From positions 62,001 to 126,000 of the forward strand of contig NZ_PENI01000002.1 in assembly GCF_003688995.1 (NCBI RefSeq): a DNA stretch of 64,000 bases. Reading direction: 5' to 3'. Both the position numbers and the translations under genes were made by a program. Under the pieces are notes generated by a model. The model saw nothing but the letters and a program-made list of their open reading frames with translations, was not told the origin of the DNA and made no database searches. Source of the stretch: Streptomyces shenzhenensis (GTDB lineage Bacteria; Actinomycetota; Actinomycetes; Streptomycetales; Streptomycetaceae). Positions 25,783 to 36,200 of this stretch are shown here, one piece after another (position 1 is the stretch's first letter; each line of letters begins with the position of its first letter).

Positions 25783-27513
25783 TCAGGCGGTGATGGTTTT
25801 GGTTGGTAGGGGGAGGTCCAGGGGGATCGGGTGTTCGTCGCCCGTGTGGGTTGCGGATGAGGCGTGTGGGCCGTGGCCGGTGGCCCGGGCCGCCACCACG
25901 TAGGCGCCCCCGGCGGGCACGGCGAGGGCGTAGCTGCCGTCCTCCGCGGAGAGGGTCGCGCCCGCCTGGCGGCCCCGGCGGTCTATCAGGGTGACCTTGG
26001 CGCGGGCGACCGGGGCGCCGTCGGCGTCCAGGACCCGGCCGTGGAAGCCGCGCAGCGCCCGCTCGGCGCGGTCCAGGTTGGCCTCCTCCTCGCTGCTCGC
26101 CCGCAGCTGCGAGGCGCGCTGGGGCTTCGGCAGGAACACGGCCAGGGCGAGGCCCACCGCGACCGCGGCCGTCGCGATCAGGAAGGAGACGCGGAAGCCG
26201 TGCATGGTCGGGATCGCGGTGCCGCCCACGGTGTGCGCCGTGTTGGCGAGCACCATGCCGATCACGGCGCTCGACACGGACGTACCGATGGAGCGCATCA
26301 GGGTGTTCAGGCCGTTGGCCGCGCCCGTCTCCGAGGCCGGGACCGCGCCGACGATCAGCGCGGGCAGCGAGGAGTACGCGAGGCCGATGCCCGCGCCGAG
26401 GATCACCGCGATGACGAGGCTCTGCCAGGGGGCGCTCATCAGGCCGAGGCCGGCGCCGTAGCCGATCGCGATGATCAGCATGCCGAGGATCAGGGTGACC
26501 TTGGGGCCGTACTTGGCGGACAGCCGGGCGTAGACGGGTGCCGTGAACATCATCGTCAGGCCGAGCGGCGCCACCAGCAGACCCGCGGCGACCATCGACT
26601 GGCCGAGGCCGTATCCGGTGGACCTCGGCAGCTGGAGCAGCTGGGGCAGGACGAGCGAGACGACGTAGAAGGAGACGCCGACCATGATCGAGGCGAGGTT
26701 GGTCAGCAGGACCTCGCGGCGGGCGGTGGTGCGCAGGTCGACGAGCGGCGCCTTGACGCGCAGCTCCAGCAGGCCCCACAGCAGCAGCACGGCGACGGCC
26801 GCGCCGAACAGGCCGAGCGTGGTGCCGGACGACCAGCCCCAGTCGCTGCCCTTGGTGACCGGCAGGAGCAGCAGGACCAGGCCCGCGGACAGGCCGAGCG
26901 CGCCGGGCAGGTCGAAGGAACCAGGGGCGCGCATCGGGGACTCGGGGACGGTCAGCAGGGTGAGGGCGATGGCGATCACGCCGAGGGCGGCGGCGCCGTA
27001 GAACAGGGCGTGCCAGTTCGCGTGCTGGGCGACCAGGGCCGCGCCCGGCAGCGCGAGGCCGCCGCCGACGCCGATCGAGGAACTCATCAGGGCCATCGCC
27101 GAGCCGAGCCGTTCGCGCGGCAGCATGTCGCGCATCAGGCCGATGCCGAGCGGGATCGCACCCATCGCGAAGCCCTGGAGCGTACGGCCCACGATCATCA
27201 TGAGCAGCTGGCTCGTGACCGCGCTGATCAGTGCGCCGACCACCATCACCGCGAGGCTGGCTATGAGCAGGCGCCGCTTGCCGTACAGGTCGCCGAGGCG
27301 GCCCATGATCGGGGTGGCCACGGCGCCGGACAGCAGCGTCGAGGTGAGCACCCAGGTGGCGTTGCTGGGCGAGGTGGCCAGCAGCTGCGGCAGGTCCTTG
27401 ATGACGGGGACGAGCAGGGTCTGCATCACCGCGACCGTGATGCCCGCGAAGGCGAGTACCGGGACCACGGTCCCGCTCGCGCTCCGGGTGGGCTGGTCGT
27501 TCGTGTGCGTCAT
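25783..27513 (-). CDS. MFS transporter (DHA2-like, 14 TM) with C-terminal carboxypeptidase-regulatory-like domain
   Basis: A 576-residue exporter. About fourteen hydrophobic helices, a motif-A-like segment GRLGDLYGKRRLL and a motif-C-like GGGLALPGAAL make it a drug:proton antiporter of the DHA2 type. The last ~65 residues (about 510-576; VLDADGAPVARAKVTLIDRRG, LSAEDGSYALAVPAGG) are a beta-sandwich like carboxypeptidase regulatory or bacterial Ig-like domains, unusual in MFS proteins. The start ATG at 27513 is used because the hydrophobic segments follow shortly after it. It is divergent from the thiolase gene. Confidence 0.85.
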   Translation of the reverse strand: MTHTNDQPTRSASGTVVPVLAFAGITVAVMQTLLVPVIKDLPQLLATSPSNATWVLTSTLLSGAVATPIMGRLGDLYGKRRLLIASLAVMVVGALISAVTSQLLMMIVGRTLQGFAMGAIPLGIGLMRDMLPRERLGSAMALMSSSIGVGGGLALPGAALVAQHANWHALFYGAAALGVIAIALTLLTVPESPMRAPGSFDLPGALGLSAGLVLLLLPVTKGSDWGWSSGTTLGLFGAAVAVLLLWGLLELRVKAPLVDLRTTARREVLLTNLASIMVGVSFYVVSLVLPQLLQLPRSTGYGLGQSMVAAGLLVAPLGLTMMFTAPVYARLSAKYGPKVTLILGMLIIAIGYGAGLGLMSAPWQSLVIAVILGAGIGLAYSSLPALIVGAVPASETGAANGLNTLMRSIGTSVSSAVIGMVLANTAHTVGGTAIPTMHGFRVSFLIATAAVAVGLALAVFLPKPQRASQLRASSEEEANLDRAERALRGFHGRVLDADGAPVARAKVTLIDRRGRQAGATLSAEDGSYALAVPAGGAYVVAARATGHGPHASSATHTGDEHPIPLDLPLPTKTITA

Positions 27514-27702
27514 GGAGTGAGGCCTCCGGGCCGGAAGTGGAGAGGTGGTCGGTGAACCGCGCGGGGTGGGTCTTCGGGGAACCTCGTATGCACGGGCAAC
27601 TATTCCGTCGCTTCGGCTCCCTAACAAATCCTTGACCCGACCATGGGGATCTGATGTGCCGTCAGAAGACCGACAGGGGTCGCCGGAAGGCTGGCGTAAT
27701 GG

Positions 27703-27716
27703 TGGAACACGTTCTA
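27703..27716. promoter_or_regulatory. KstR operator (site C)
   Basis: TGGAACACGTTCTA fits TNNAACNNGTTNNA exactly and lies 11 bases before the thiolase start codon, where bound repressor would block a leaderless or nearly leaderless message. Confidence 0.72.
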
Positions 27717-27727
27717 ATCTGACGGCC

Positions 27728-28912
27728 ATGAAGGCCTATGTAGCCGGGGTCGGGATGACCAGGTTCGAGAAGCCCGAGACCCGTGAATGGCAGTACTGGG
27801 ACATGGCGCGGGAGGCGGGCGGCGCAGCCCTCGCCGACGCCGGAATCACGTACTCCGAGGTGGAACAGGTTCCCGTCGGCTACTGCTTCCAGCCCTCCAC
27901 GGCCGGCCAGCGCGCCGCCTACGAACTCGGACTGACCGGCGTCCCCGTCTACAACCTGAACAACAACTGCGCCACCGGATCCACCGCGCTGATGCTGGCC
28001 CGGCAGCTCGTCGAGGGCGGCTGCGACTGCGTGCTGGCGCTCGGCTTCGAGAAGATGCGGCGGGGCGCGCTCGGGGCGGGCACCGACGGCGGGGACTTCG
28101 CGACCTCCCCGGTCGCCCGGCACTACGGCGTGCTGGCGGCCCGGCACGGCTTCGCGGCGACCCCGCCGACCGCGCAGATCTTCGGCGCCGCGGCCCGCGA
28201 GCACATGGACCTCTATGGCACGACCGAGGCGCAGCTCGCCGCCGTCGCCGCCAAGAACCACCGGCACTCCGCGCACAATCCGTACGCCCAGTTCCGGGAC
28301 GTGTACGACGTCGCCGAGGTGCTCGCCTCCCGCACCGTGCACCGGCCGCTCACCAAGCTCCAGTGCTCGCCCACCTCGGACGGCGCGGCGGCGGCCGTGG
28401 TGGTGTCCGAACGGTTCGCCGCACGGCACGGTCTCGCCGGACTCGTCGAGATCGCCGGGCAGGCCATGACCACCGACACCGAGGAGTCCTTCGCGTCCGG
28501 TTCCTGCATCGACGTCGTCGGACAGCCGATGTCCCGCGCGGCAGCCCGGCAGGCGTACGAGCGGGCCGGGCTCGGCATCGAGGACGTGGACGTGGTGGAA
28601 CTGCACGACTGTTTCTCCATCAACGAACTGCTCACCTACGAGGCGCTCGGCATGTGCGGGCCAGGGGAGTCCGGCAAGCTCGTCGAGTCCGGGGCGACCA
28701 CGTACGGCGGGCGCTGGGTGGTCAACCCGTCGGGCGGGCTGATCTCCAAGGGACATCCCCTGGGCGCCACCGGCCTCGCCCAGGTCGCCGAGCTGGTATG
28801 GCAACTGCGCGGCCGCGCGGGGGAACGGCAGGTGGCCGGGGCGCGGGTCGGACTGGCCCACAACATCGGCCTGGGCGGCGCGGCGGTGGTGACGCTGGTA
28901 CGGGCGGTGTAG
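27728..28912 (+). CDS. SCP-x-type thiolase / lipid-transfer protein
   Basis: A 394-residue thiolase-fold enzyme. Cys81 in NNNCATGS is the acyl-accepting cysteine, ELHDCFSINELL matches SCP-x proteins, and KGHPLGATG near the C-terminus provides the catalytic histidine. It would perform thiolytic or retro-aldol cleavage of CoA esters, as in sterol side-chain degradation (Ltp-type proteins). The KstR site 11 bases before the ATG supports that. There is no obvious ribosome site, so translation may be leaderless. It is divergent from the MFS gene; no following gene is coupled. Confidence 0.85.
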   Translation: MKAYVAGVGMTRFEKPETREWQYWDMAREAGGAALADAGITYSEVEQVPVGYCFQPSTAGQRAAYELGLTGVPVYNLNNNCATGSTALMLARQLVEGGCDCVLALGFEKMRRGALGAGTDGGDFATSPVARHYGVLAARHGFAATPPTAQIFGAAAREHMDLYGTTEAQLAAVAAKNHRHSAHNPYAQFRDVYDVAEVLASRTVHRPLTKLQCSPTSDGAAAAVVVSERFAARHGLAGLVEIAGQAMTTDTEESFASGSCIDVVGQPMSRAAARQAYERAGLGIEDVDVVELHDCFSINELLTYEALGMCGPGESGKLVESGATTYGGRWVVNPSGGLISKGHPLGATGLAQVAELVWQLRGRAGERQVAGARVGLAHNIGLGGAAVVTLVRAV

Positions 28913-29194
28913 GTCCGTCGGCCGTACGGTGGCCGGTGGTACAGGTCGACCGACCTGCGGACCGGCCGCGACCCCGCTCGCCTCGGGGGCGGCGCCGGTC
29001 TCGGCCGGTCCGGTCTCCGGGGAGGCGGGGCGGTGTTGACGCTGCCGTGGGCTGAGGTGGCGGGCGTGTTGCGATCACTGGGTGGCCGGTATGGAATGAA
29101 CGCCGTAACGCACCGGCCGGCGCGGTGGTGTCCGGCTGCCGGACCGACCTCGGCGGGCACCGGATGCCGCAACCGTGACGCGCTGGGAGAATCC

Positions 29195-29662
29195 ATGGCC
29201 GCGAAGCCGCCTGTGCCCCCGTTCACCCGGGAGAGTGCGATCGAGAAGGTCCGCCTGGCCGAGGACGCATGGAACAGCCGGGATCCCGAGCGGGTGGCCC
29301 TCGCCTACACGGCCGACAGCCGCTGGCGCAACCGCGGGGAATTCATCAACGGCCGCGAGGAGATCGTCGCCTTCCTCACCCGGAAATGGACCCGGGAGCA
29401 GGAGTACCGGCTCATCAAGGAGCTGTGGGCACACGACGCGAACCGTATCGCCGTGCGCTTCGCCTACGAGTGCCACGACGACTCGGGCACCTGGTACCGC
29501 TCGTACGGGAACGAGAACTGGGAGTTCGACGACGACGGCCTGATGCGGGTCCGCCTGGCCTCCATCAACGACCTCCCCATCAAGGCGGACGACCGCACCT
29601 ACCACTGGCCCCTCGGCCGCCGCCCCGACGACCACCCCGGCCTGACCGACCTGGGCCTCTGA
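29195..29662 (+). CDS. NTF2-like protein (DUF1348 type)
   Basis: A 155-residue protein with the NTF2-fold pattern: [42 protein letters not shown], then [20 protein letters not shown] and a closing [13 protein letters not shown]. This matches the DUF1348 family, whose biochemical role is not settled. The ATG at 29195 follows GGGAGAATCC. It stands alone between the thiolase gene and a repeat array. Confidence 0.8.
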   Translation: MAAKPPVPPFTRESAIEKVRLAEDAWNSRDPERVALAYTADSRWRNRGEFINGREEIVAFLTRKWTREQEYRLIKELWAHDANRIAVRFAYECHDDSGTWYRSYGNENWEFDDDGLMRVRLASINDLPIKADDRTYHWPLGRRPDDHPGLTDLGL

Positions 29663-29719
29663 CCATCCTGTCGTCAAGTCCCTGTCGTTCTCGCGCCGTT
29701 CGCCCGTTCGATGACGAGT

Positions 29720-30090
29720 GCCGCATGGCGTGGTGGGGCGGGGGCGTCGTACGAGGGGACGGTCACAGCCAGCCCTGGTGGCGGGCCCGCGTAGGGCGTT
29801 GTCGGTGACGGTCGGCCGCGCCGCCGCCTGCTGTCGGCAGTTGGGTGCCGGTGTGTCCGGCCAAGTGCCGCATGGCGTGGTGGGGCGGGCGTGGGGTGTC
29901 GTACGGGGGCGTGGTCAGCCCGGGTGGCGGGCCCGCGTAGGGCGTTGTCGGTGACGGTCGGCCGCTGCCTGCTGTCGGCAGTTGGGTGCCGGTGTGTCCG
30001 GCCGTGTGCCGTATGGCGTGGCGGGCGGGAGTTGGCGTACGAGGGGACGGTCACAGCCAGCCCTGGTGGCGGGCCTCGCGCAGGGCCTCC
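29720..30090 (+). repeat. ~144-bp tandem array reiterating the response-regulator gene end
   Basis: Two complete units (about 29720-29867 and 29868-30007) and a third that runs into coding DNA share TGCCGCATGGCGTGGTGGGGC, the motif TCACAGCCAGCCCTGGTGGC (29763 and 30051, 288 apart) and GGGCCCGCGTAGGGCG. The third copy is the real 3' end of the response-regulator gene, so the array looks like tandem duplication of that gene end. The middle copy has lost part of the TCACAGCCAG segment. It accounts for the 388-base gap after the NTF2-like gene. Confidence 0.8.
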
Positions 30091-30692
30091 GTGCGGTTGC
30101 GGGTGCCCGTCTTGCCGATGGCCGCGGACAGGTGGTTGCGGACCGCCGACTCGGACAGACCCAGCTTCGCCGCGATGTCGGCGACGCTCGCGCCGTCCAC
30201 CGACGCCTTCAGCACCTCGCACTCCCGGCCGGTCAGCGGATTCGGCCCGGCGCTCAGCGCGGCGGCGGCCAGCGCCGGGTCGACCACCGTCTCCCCGGTG
30301 AGCACGCGCCGGATCGCCACCGCCAGCTCCTCCACCGGCCCGTCCTTGACCAGGAATCCGGCCGCCCCGGCCGCCATGGCCCGGCGCAGCTGGCCGGGCC
30401 GGCCGAACGTGGTCAGGATCAGCACCCGGCAGTCGGGCGCCTGCGCGCGCAGCTCGGCCGCCGCCTCCAGGCCGCTCATACCCGGCAGTTCGCTGTCCAG
30501 CAGGGCCACGTCGGGCCGGTGCAGCAGCGCGGCGTCCACGATCGCGTCGCCCGCCGCGACCTGGGCGACGACCTCGATGTCGTCCTCCATGCCGAGCAGC
30601 AGGGCCAGCGCGCCACGCACCATGCCCGGGTCCTCGGCGAGCAGAACCCTGATCCCCCTGAGCGGGCGGTGCTCCTGCGGCATCTCGTTCAC
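30051..30692 (-). CDS. Orphan LuxR/NarL-family response regulator
   Basis: A 213-residue response regulator. The receiver domain has the acidic pocket (LLAEDPG) and the phosphorylatable Asp in VALLDSELPG, then FLVKDGP. The C-terminal LuxR helix-turn-helix is LTGRECEVLKASVDGASVAD and ...SESAVRNHLSAAIGK. No histidine kinase lies next to it, unlike the paralogue at 59386. The start is GTG at 30692; ATG at 30683 is an alternative. Its 3' end is duplicated downstream as a tandem array. Confidence 0.88.
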   Translation of the reverse strand: MNEMPQEHRPLRGIRVLLAEDPGMVRGALALLLGMEDDIEVVAQVAAGDAIVDAALLHRPDVALLDSELPGMSGLEAAAELRAQAPDCRVLILTTFGRPGQLRRAMAAGAAGFLVKDGPVEELAVAIRRVLTGETVVDPALAAAALSAGPNPLTGRECEVLKASVDGASVADIAAKLGLSESAVRNHLSAAIGKTGTRNRTEALREARHQGWL

Positions 30693-30782
30693 GAGGAACA
30701 GGCTAGATCGGGGCGCTTGCCGGGGCGCGTCGGGCGACAGGTCCGTGGCAGCCGGTGCCGCCGCTGACGCCGCCGCACTCGC

Positions 30783-31733
30783 TCATTCGGCGGTTGTCAG
30801 GGTCTGGGGGACAGCCAGGGCGATCTTTCCCCGCCGTGGTCCTCGCGCGGCGAGCGCGTGCGCGCGGGCGGCCTGTGTCATGGCGAACACCTCCTGCACG
30901 GGAAGGCGGAAGCGGCCTTCTGCGAAGAGCGCGGCCGCGGCGGCGAGACCATGGTGTCCGTTCGGCTCGCCGCCCAGCTCGCCGGACGAAAGACGGACCC
31001 CGAGCTGCCGGGCGGTGAAGTCGGCGATCGTGACGACCGAGTCCGCCGTGCCGGTGAGCGCGACGAGTTCGGGGAGGGAGCCGGCACCGGCGACGTCGAG
31101 CGCGAGGTCGACCCGGCCGTTCCACAGCGCGCGGACCCGCTCCGGCAGCCCCTGGCCATAGGTGGTGGGGAGCGCGCCGAGCCCGGCGATGAAGGTCTGG
31201 TTCGCCGGGCTGCCCGTGCCGATGACACGGGCGCCCCGGGCGACGGCCAGCTGCACGGCGACGCTGCCGACGCCGCCTGCCGCGCCATCGATCAGCAGCG
31301 TGGTTCCTTCGCGTACGTCGAGCAGGTCGAGCACCCGGGTCGCCGTCTCGACGCTCGTACCGCTCGCGCCGGCCTCTTCCCACGACATCGACGCCGGTTT
31401 CGCCGTCCAGAACCTCAATACGGCGAACTCGGCGCTCGCCCCGCCGAGCCGTGCGACATCGACCGCGCCGAACACCTCGTCCCCGACCGCGGTACCGGTG
31501 ACATCCGGACCCACCTCGTCGACGACTCCAGCCGCGTCGACCCCCGGAATGTGCGGCAGAGCGATCTTCTCGCTCGACGGCAACCGTCCGGCGCGCAGCG
31601 CGACATCGGCCGGCGAGACGCCGGCGGCTCTGACCCTGACGCGTACTTCGCCCCGCCCCGCGTGGGGCTCGGGAAGCGCGCCCACGGACAGCACTTCGGG
31701 AGGACCGAACCGGTCGAACCGCACTGCGAACAC
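30783..31733 (-). CDS. NADP-dependent zinc-free quinone oxidoreductase-like enzyme (MDR)
   Basis: A 316-residue medium-chain reductase: VRVRVRAAGVSPADVALRAG and PGVDAAGVVDEVG in the catalytic domain, and DGAAGGVGSVAVQLA as the dinucleotide-binding loop. Zinc ligands are missing, as in quinone oxidoreductase and zeta-crystallin. The start is GTG at 31733 with GGGGAGAG upstream. It is divergent from a TetR gene 83 bases away, which probably represses it. Confidence 0.85.
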   Translation of the reverse strand: MFAVRFDRFGPPEVLSVGALPEPHAGRGEVRVRVRAAGVSPADVALRAGRLPSSEKIALPHIPGVDAAGVVDEVGPDVTGTAVGDEVFGAVDVARLGGASAEFAVLRFWTAKPASMSWEEAGASGTSVETATRVLDLLDVREGTTLLIDGAAGGVGSVAVQLAVARGARVIGTGSPANQTFIAGLGALPTTYGQGLPERVRALWNGRVDLALDVAGAGSLPELVALTGTADSVVTIADFTARQLGVRLSSGELGGEPNGHHGLAAAAALFAEGRFRLPVQEVFAMTQAARAHALAARGPRRGKIALAVPQTLTTAE

Positions 31734-31816
31734 GAGTACCTCTCCCCACGTGGAGCGACAAGACCGCGGACTACCGTAGAAGCGAAAGAGGAACAGCCGT
31801 TCCAGATCGTGCGGAA

Positions 31817-32398
31817 GTGAGAGGCGGGCACAGCGCATTGACTCGGAAACGCCGTTCGGATGCCGAACACAATCAAAGGCGCATCGTGGCGACAGCGCGG
31901 GCCGCCTTTGCCGCAGACGGGCTGGACCTGCCGGTGCGTGAGATCGCCCGGCGTGCGGGCATCGGCGTCGCCACGGTCTACCGGCACTTTCCGTCGCGCG
32001 AGGATCTCATCGCCGCCGTGCTCGCCGAGCAGGTCACGCGGTGCGAGGAGGAGATGCGGGCCGCTCTCGCCGACCCGGACTCCCGGCGTGCGCTGCGCGG
32101 CACCATCCTCCGCTTCGCCGAACGGCAGGTACGTGACCGCGTCCTCAACGAAGCGCTGCTCGGCTCGCACGCGGCGGGCGCGGCCTTCACCGAACAACGC
32201 CGCGCACACGCGCAGGGGTTCGCGCGGCTGGTGGAACGCGCACGACATGACGGCGCCGTCCGCCAGGGGGTGTCGACCGAGGACGCACGCGTCGCCCTGA
32301 GGGCCATCAGCTCCTTCCGGGCTCACCCGGCCGAACGGGCATCGACCATTCCAAGACTGACCGACCTGCTGCTCAGCGGGGTACTGACCGAAGAATGA
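31817..32398 (+). CDS. TetR/AcrR-family regulator
   Basis: A 193-residue regulator with an N-terminal helix-turn-helix (IARRAGIGVATVYRHFPSREDL) and a variable ligand-binding C-terminus. It is divergent from the MDR oxidoreductase gene, the classic arrangement for a local repressor. The start is GTG at 31817. The ligand is unknown. Confidence 0.85.
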   Translation: MRGGHSALTRKRRSDAEHNQRRIVATARAAFAADGLDLPVREIARRAGIGVATVYRHFPSREDLIAAVLAEQVTRCEEEMRAALADPDSRRALRGTILRFAERQVRDRVLNEALLGSHAAGAAFTEQRRAHAQGFARLVERARHDGAVRQGVSTEDARVALRAISSFRAHPAERASTIPRLTDLLLSGVLTEE

Positions 32399-33213
32399 CC
32401 TCGGGCACGGGCACCGCCAGCCGGGCGGTCGGCTCGCTCTGAGCGGGGCCCGCCGGTGCCGGTGTCACCCCGGGCGCACACCCTGCCGGGCTCCTCCGCT
32501 GAGACGAATCGGCAGACCGAACCGCTCTCCCGGCCGTCGGCACCCTGCGACTACGCACCGGATTGGCATCTTCGCCGCATTCATGGTCGGGTTCACCTTG
32601 AGAGAGTGTCCGCCTCAGGGGATTCCTCGCTGCCGGCCAGCCAGCGCACTCACAGAGGATCGGCCACCGCACTTCCAGCGGTCTGCGCGAACGTCACCAG
32701 CCATCCATACGCCACCACCTGGGCGAACATGTGACATTGGGGCTATCCCGGATGCTTCACGCCTATAGGGATTGGCCGGGCCATGTAGTGATTTTTCACT
32801 GATATAAGTTGGCCATACTCTGCCTGATGGTGCTGCCGACTGAGAACTCCGGGACGGGGCATTCTCGGCGGATGTGAGTGCGCCGCCAAAGGTGACGGTG
32901 GGCAGCCAACAGCCTCTGAAACCAGGGTAGTTATCGCTTCGCTGTGCCGGCGACCGAGCGACGGGCATTGCCCGTAAACCTTAAAATCACCCATAGGTAA
33001 TTTTGATTCCATCGGAAATTATAACGCCGTTAATGCGTGGGTGAATTTACGATGCGGGGATCATGCATTTATGGGCCGGTAAAACGTGGTTCGTTGATGA
33101 TGTCTCGTTTTCTGTTCAAGATCTTTACCGTGTGATGGGTGTTGTTGTTTTATGTGGCGGATTTGAAAGGGCTTGATGCCTGGCGTGGTTCGTGTCTGAA
33201 GGGGTGGGGCTGG
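32399..33213. other. Gene-poor, AT-enriched stretch ahead of the RHS island
   Basis: The 815 bases carry no convincing gene. The first ~350 bases have ordinary Streptomyces composition. From about 32750 the DNA is markedly richer in A and T (AAAATCACCCATAGG, ATTATAACGCC, GATTTTTCACTG), unlike the flanks. This is the likely promoter region of the island and a sign of foreign origin. ORFs on both strands here have no recognisable motif or ribosome site. Confidence 0.6.
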
Positions 33214-36200
33214 ATGCGTGTGCGTGTCCGAAGACCGGGTTGGTCGGGTGGTGCGCTGGCGGTGTTGACGGCCGGCGTGCTGGTGCTGGGGCCGCTGCCG
33301 TCGGTGGCGCAGGGGGCTGCGCAGTCCAGGGTGTCCGCCGTGTCGGACAGCAGCCCGGAGGGGAGTGAGGCTGCGCGGGCGTTGGCGACGGCGGCTGAGA
33401 CGGGTGAGCGGGTCGAGGTGGTGGGGGAGCGGTCGTCGGATACGACCGTGTATGCCAACCCTGACGGTTCCACGCTGACGTTGGAGGAGTCGGCGGTTCC
33501 CGTGCGGGTGCCGGCGGCCGGTGGCGGCTGGCAGGCTCCGGACGCGACGCTGGTGCGGCAGGCGGATGGGTCGGTGGTACCGAAGGCCGCGGCTGTGGGG
33601 ATGGAGTTCTCCGGTGGCGGGTCGCAGGAGCCGCTGGTGCGGATCGGGGACCGTGGCCGGTCCCTTGCGCTGGGATGGCCCGGGGCGCTGCCCGAGCCGG
33701 AGCTGGCCGGGGCGAGTGCCTTGTATCGGGATGTGTTCGACGGCGTGGATCTCAAGATCACGGCGTCTGCCGAGGGTTTCCGGCATGTGCTGATCGTCAA
33801 GACTCCCCAGGCTGCCGCGCAGCCCGAACTCCAGCAGATCGAGTACTCGTTGCAGACGGCCGGGCTGGGTGTCGTGGGTCACGACAGCGGCGGCTATCAG
33901 GCGGTCGACGAGAACGGCAACTGGGTGTTCCGTGCCCCGAGGGCGCAGATGTGGGACTCGGCCGGCTCCGGTGAGACCGTACCGCCCGCGGCCGGGTCCT
34001 CCGGTGCACGTGCATCTTCGTCCGGCCAGGCGGGGGAGGCCGGCGGCGGGGAGCCGGGGGTTGAGCCGAGGGCCGGTGACACGGTGAAGGCGGTGGCCAC
34101 GCGGGTCGACGCGGACTCGCTGACCGTGGTGCCCGATGCGGGGATGCTGGCCGGCACGGACGCGGCAGACTTCCCGCTGAGCATCGATCCCTCGGTGTCC
34201 TGGGGTGAGGCGGAGCGCACGCTGCTGCGGTCGGACGGCTATGAGTCGTACGGCTGGGGCAACGGCAGCGACAACCAGGGCCAGGGGGTCGGCAAGTGCG
34301 GGACGTGGGGCGGTTATTACTGCGGTCCCGGGTATACGCAGCGTCTCTACTTCGAGTTCTCCCCGTCGAAGCTGAAGGGCAAGCACGTTCTGGACGCGAC
34401 GTTCCGGGTGACCGAGCCGTGGGCGTTCCAGTGCGATCCGCGGTGGGTGCAGCTGTACCGGACGGGCAACATCTCGTCCTCCACCACGTGGGCATCGCGT
34501 CCGACGCACATCGACCTGGTGGGCGACCGCAACGTGTCCGCGGGGCGTGGCTCCGCGTGCGACCCGGACAAGCCGACGGCGCCGATCGAGTTCAACGACG
34601 ACCCGAACGAGAGCTACGAGAATCTCACCCCGACGGTGAGGTCGTTCGCGGACGGCAAGTTCTCCCGCCTTACGCTCATGCTGAAGGCGAAGGACGAGGG
34701 CGACACCTCGGCGTGGAAGCGGTTCAGGAACGATGCCGTGCTGGCCGTCACCTATGTCGCCGAGCCCGGAGTGCCGACGAACCCTCTGGTGGCGAACACG
34801 TGTGAGACCAGCGCGTCGGATCCGGCGTGGATCTCGGATCTGACGCCGGCGCTGAGCGGCCAGGTCCAGACGGCGCCCGGCGGGGAGAGCGGGGCGAGTC
34901 TGCGGGCCCACTTCTATGTGCAGCGAAAGGACACCGACGGTACCTGGTCGGTCGTGGCGACCGAGCCGGTACGGCCCTCCAGCGGCTTTGTCGGGGACAA
35001 CGCGAAGGTGACGGTCGACTCACCGGTCACTCTCCTGCAGAACACCTTGTACCGGATGAGGATCTCGACGCGCTCCTACTACGACAATGGCTCGACCTAC
35101 CTGGAGGGCAGCACCACGGCGTCCACCAAGGGCTGGTGCTACTTCGAGATCGACTCGACCAGGCCCAAGGCGCCGTCCGTGACCACGCCGGACGGGGCGG
35201 TGTACAAGATCTGCCCGGATGACGGCGACGGCTGCACCACGGCGTCCGGCGGGCCGGGGATCGCGGGGCAGTTCACCTTCACCAAGAACGCGGCCGACAA
35301 CAACATCAGCGCCTTCGAGTACAAGCTCGCCACCGACAAGAAATGGACGAAGGCACCGTCGACGGGCACGCTCACCCGGTCGATCAAACCCGCCCTGTCG
35401 GGCATTCAGGTGCTGTACGTGCGGGCGGTCGACAGCGTCGGAACCGGCCAGTCCGGTGAGACCACGGCGGTGCGCTTCAATGTCGCCGAGGGCGAAGGTC
35501 CCTCGGGGCTGTGGCACTTCGACGACGCGGCACCTGGTTCCGGGGCGACGAGCGCGGCCGATACAGGAACAGCCTCGGGTAGCCGGCACAACCTGACCCT
35601 GCGCGAGGCCGGAGCAGGCTGGTCGACCTTCTCCCGCACCGGTGACGCCGGCCGCTCACTGTGGCTGAACGACACCACCAACAGCGGCCAGCAGACCGGG
35701 TATGCGGAGAGCTCAGGAACGGTGGTGAACACCCAGTCCTCCTACACCGTCTCCGCCTGGGCCTACCCCACCGACAAAACCGCCTTCCGCACGGTGCTCT
35801 CCCAGACCGGCAGCGACAACAGAGGCTTCGAGCTCTACTACTCGCCGGGAGTGGACCGGTGGGTGTTCCTGATGCACTGGTACGAGAACGGCACACGCAA
35901 GTACATCGGTGCCAACGCCGACGTGACTGCGGGGATCACCCTGAAGGCGTGGACCCATCTGGCAGGCGTGTACGACGGTGACGCGCACACGCTGAGCCTG
36001 TTCGTGAACGGCCGCAGGCAGGGGGACCCGGTGCCGGTGCCGGAAGCGGGGTGGGCGACGGCCGTGGACGGCAACTTCCAGATCGGCCGTGCCGGCACCA
36101 CCTACGGCAGCTACAACAACTACTGGAAGGGCCGTATCGACGAGGCAGCCGTGTTCCAGACCGTGCTGCCGGATGCAGAGGTCGCCAAGGTGGCCAAGCT

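Noticed and set aside
32743..33012. Minus-strand 89-residue ORF in the AT-rich region
   Set aside because: No ribosome site, no domain, and codon third positions lack G/C bias.
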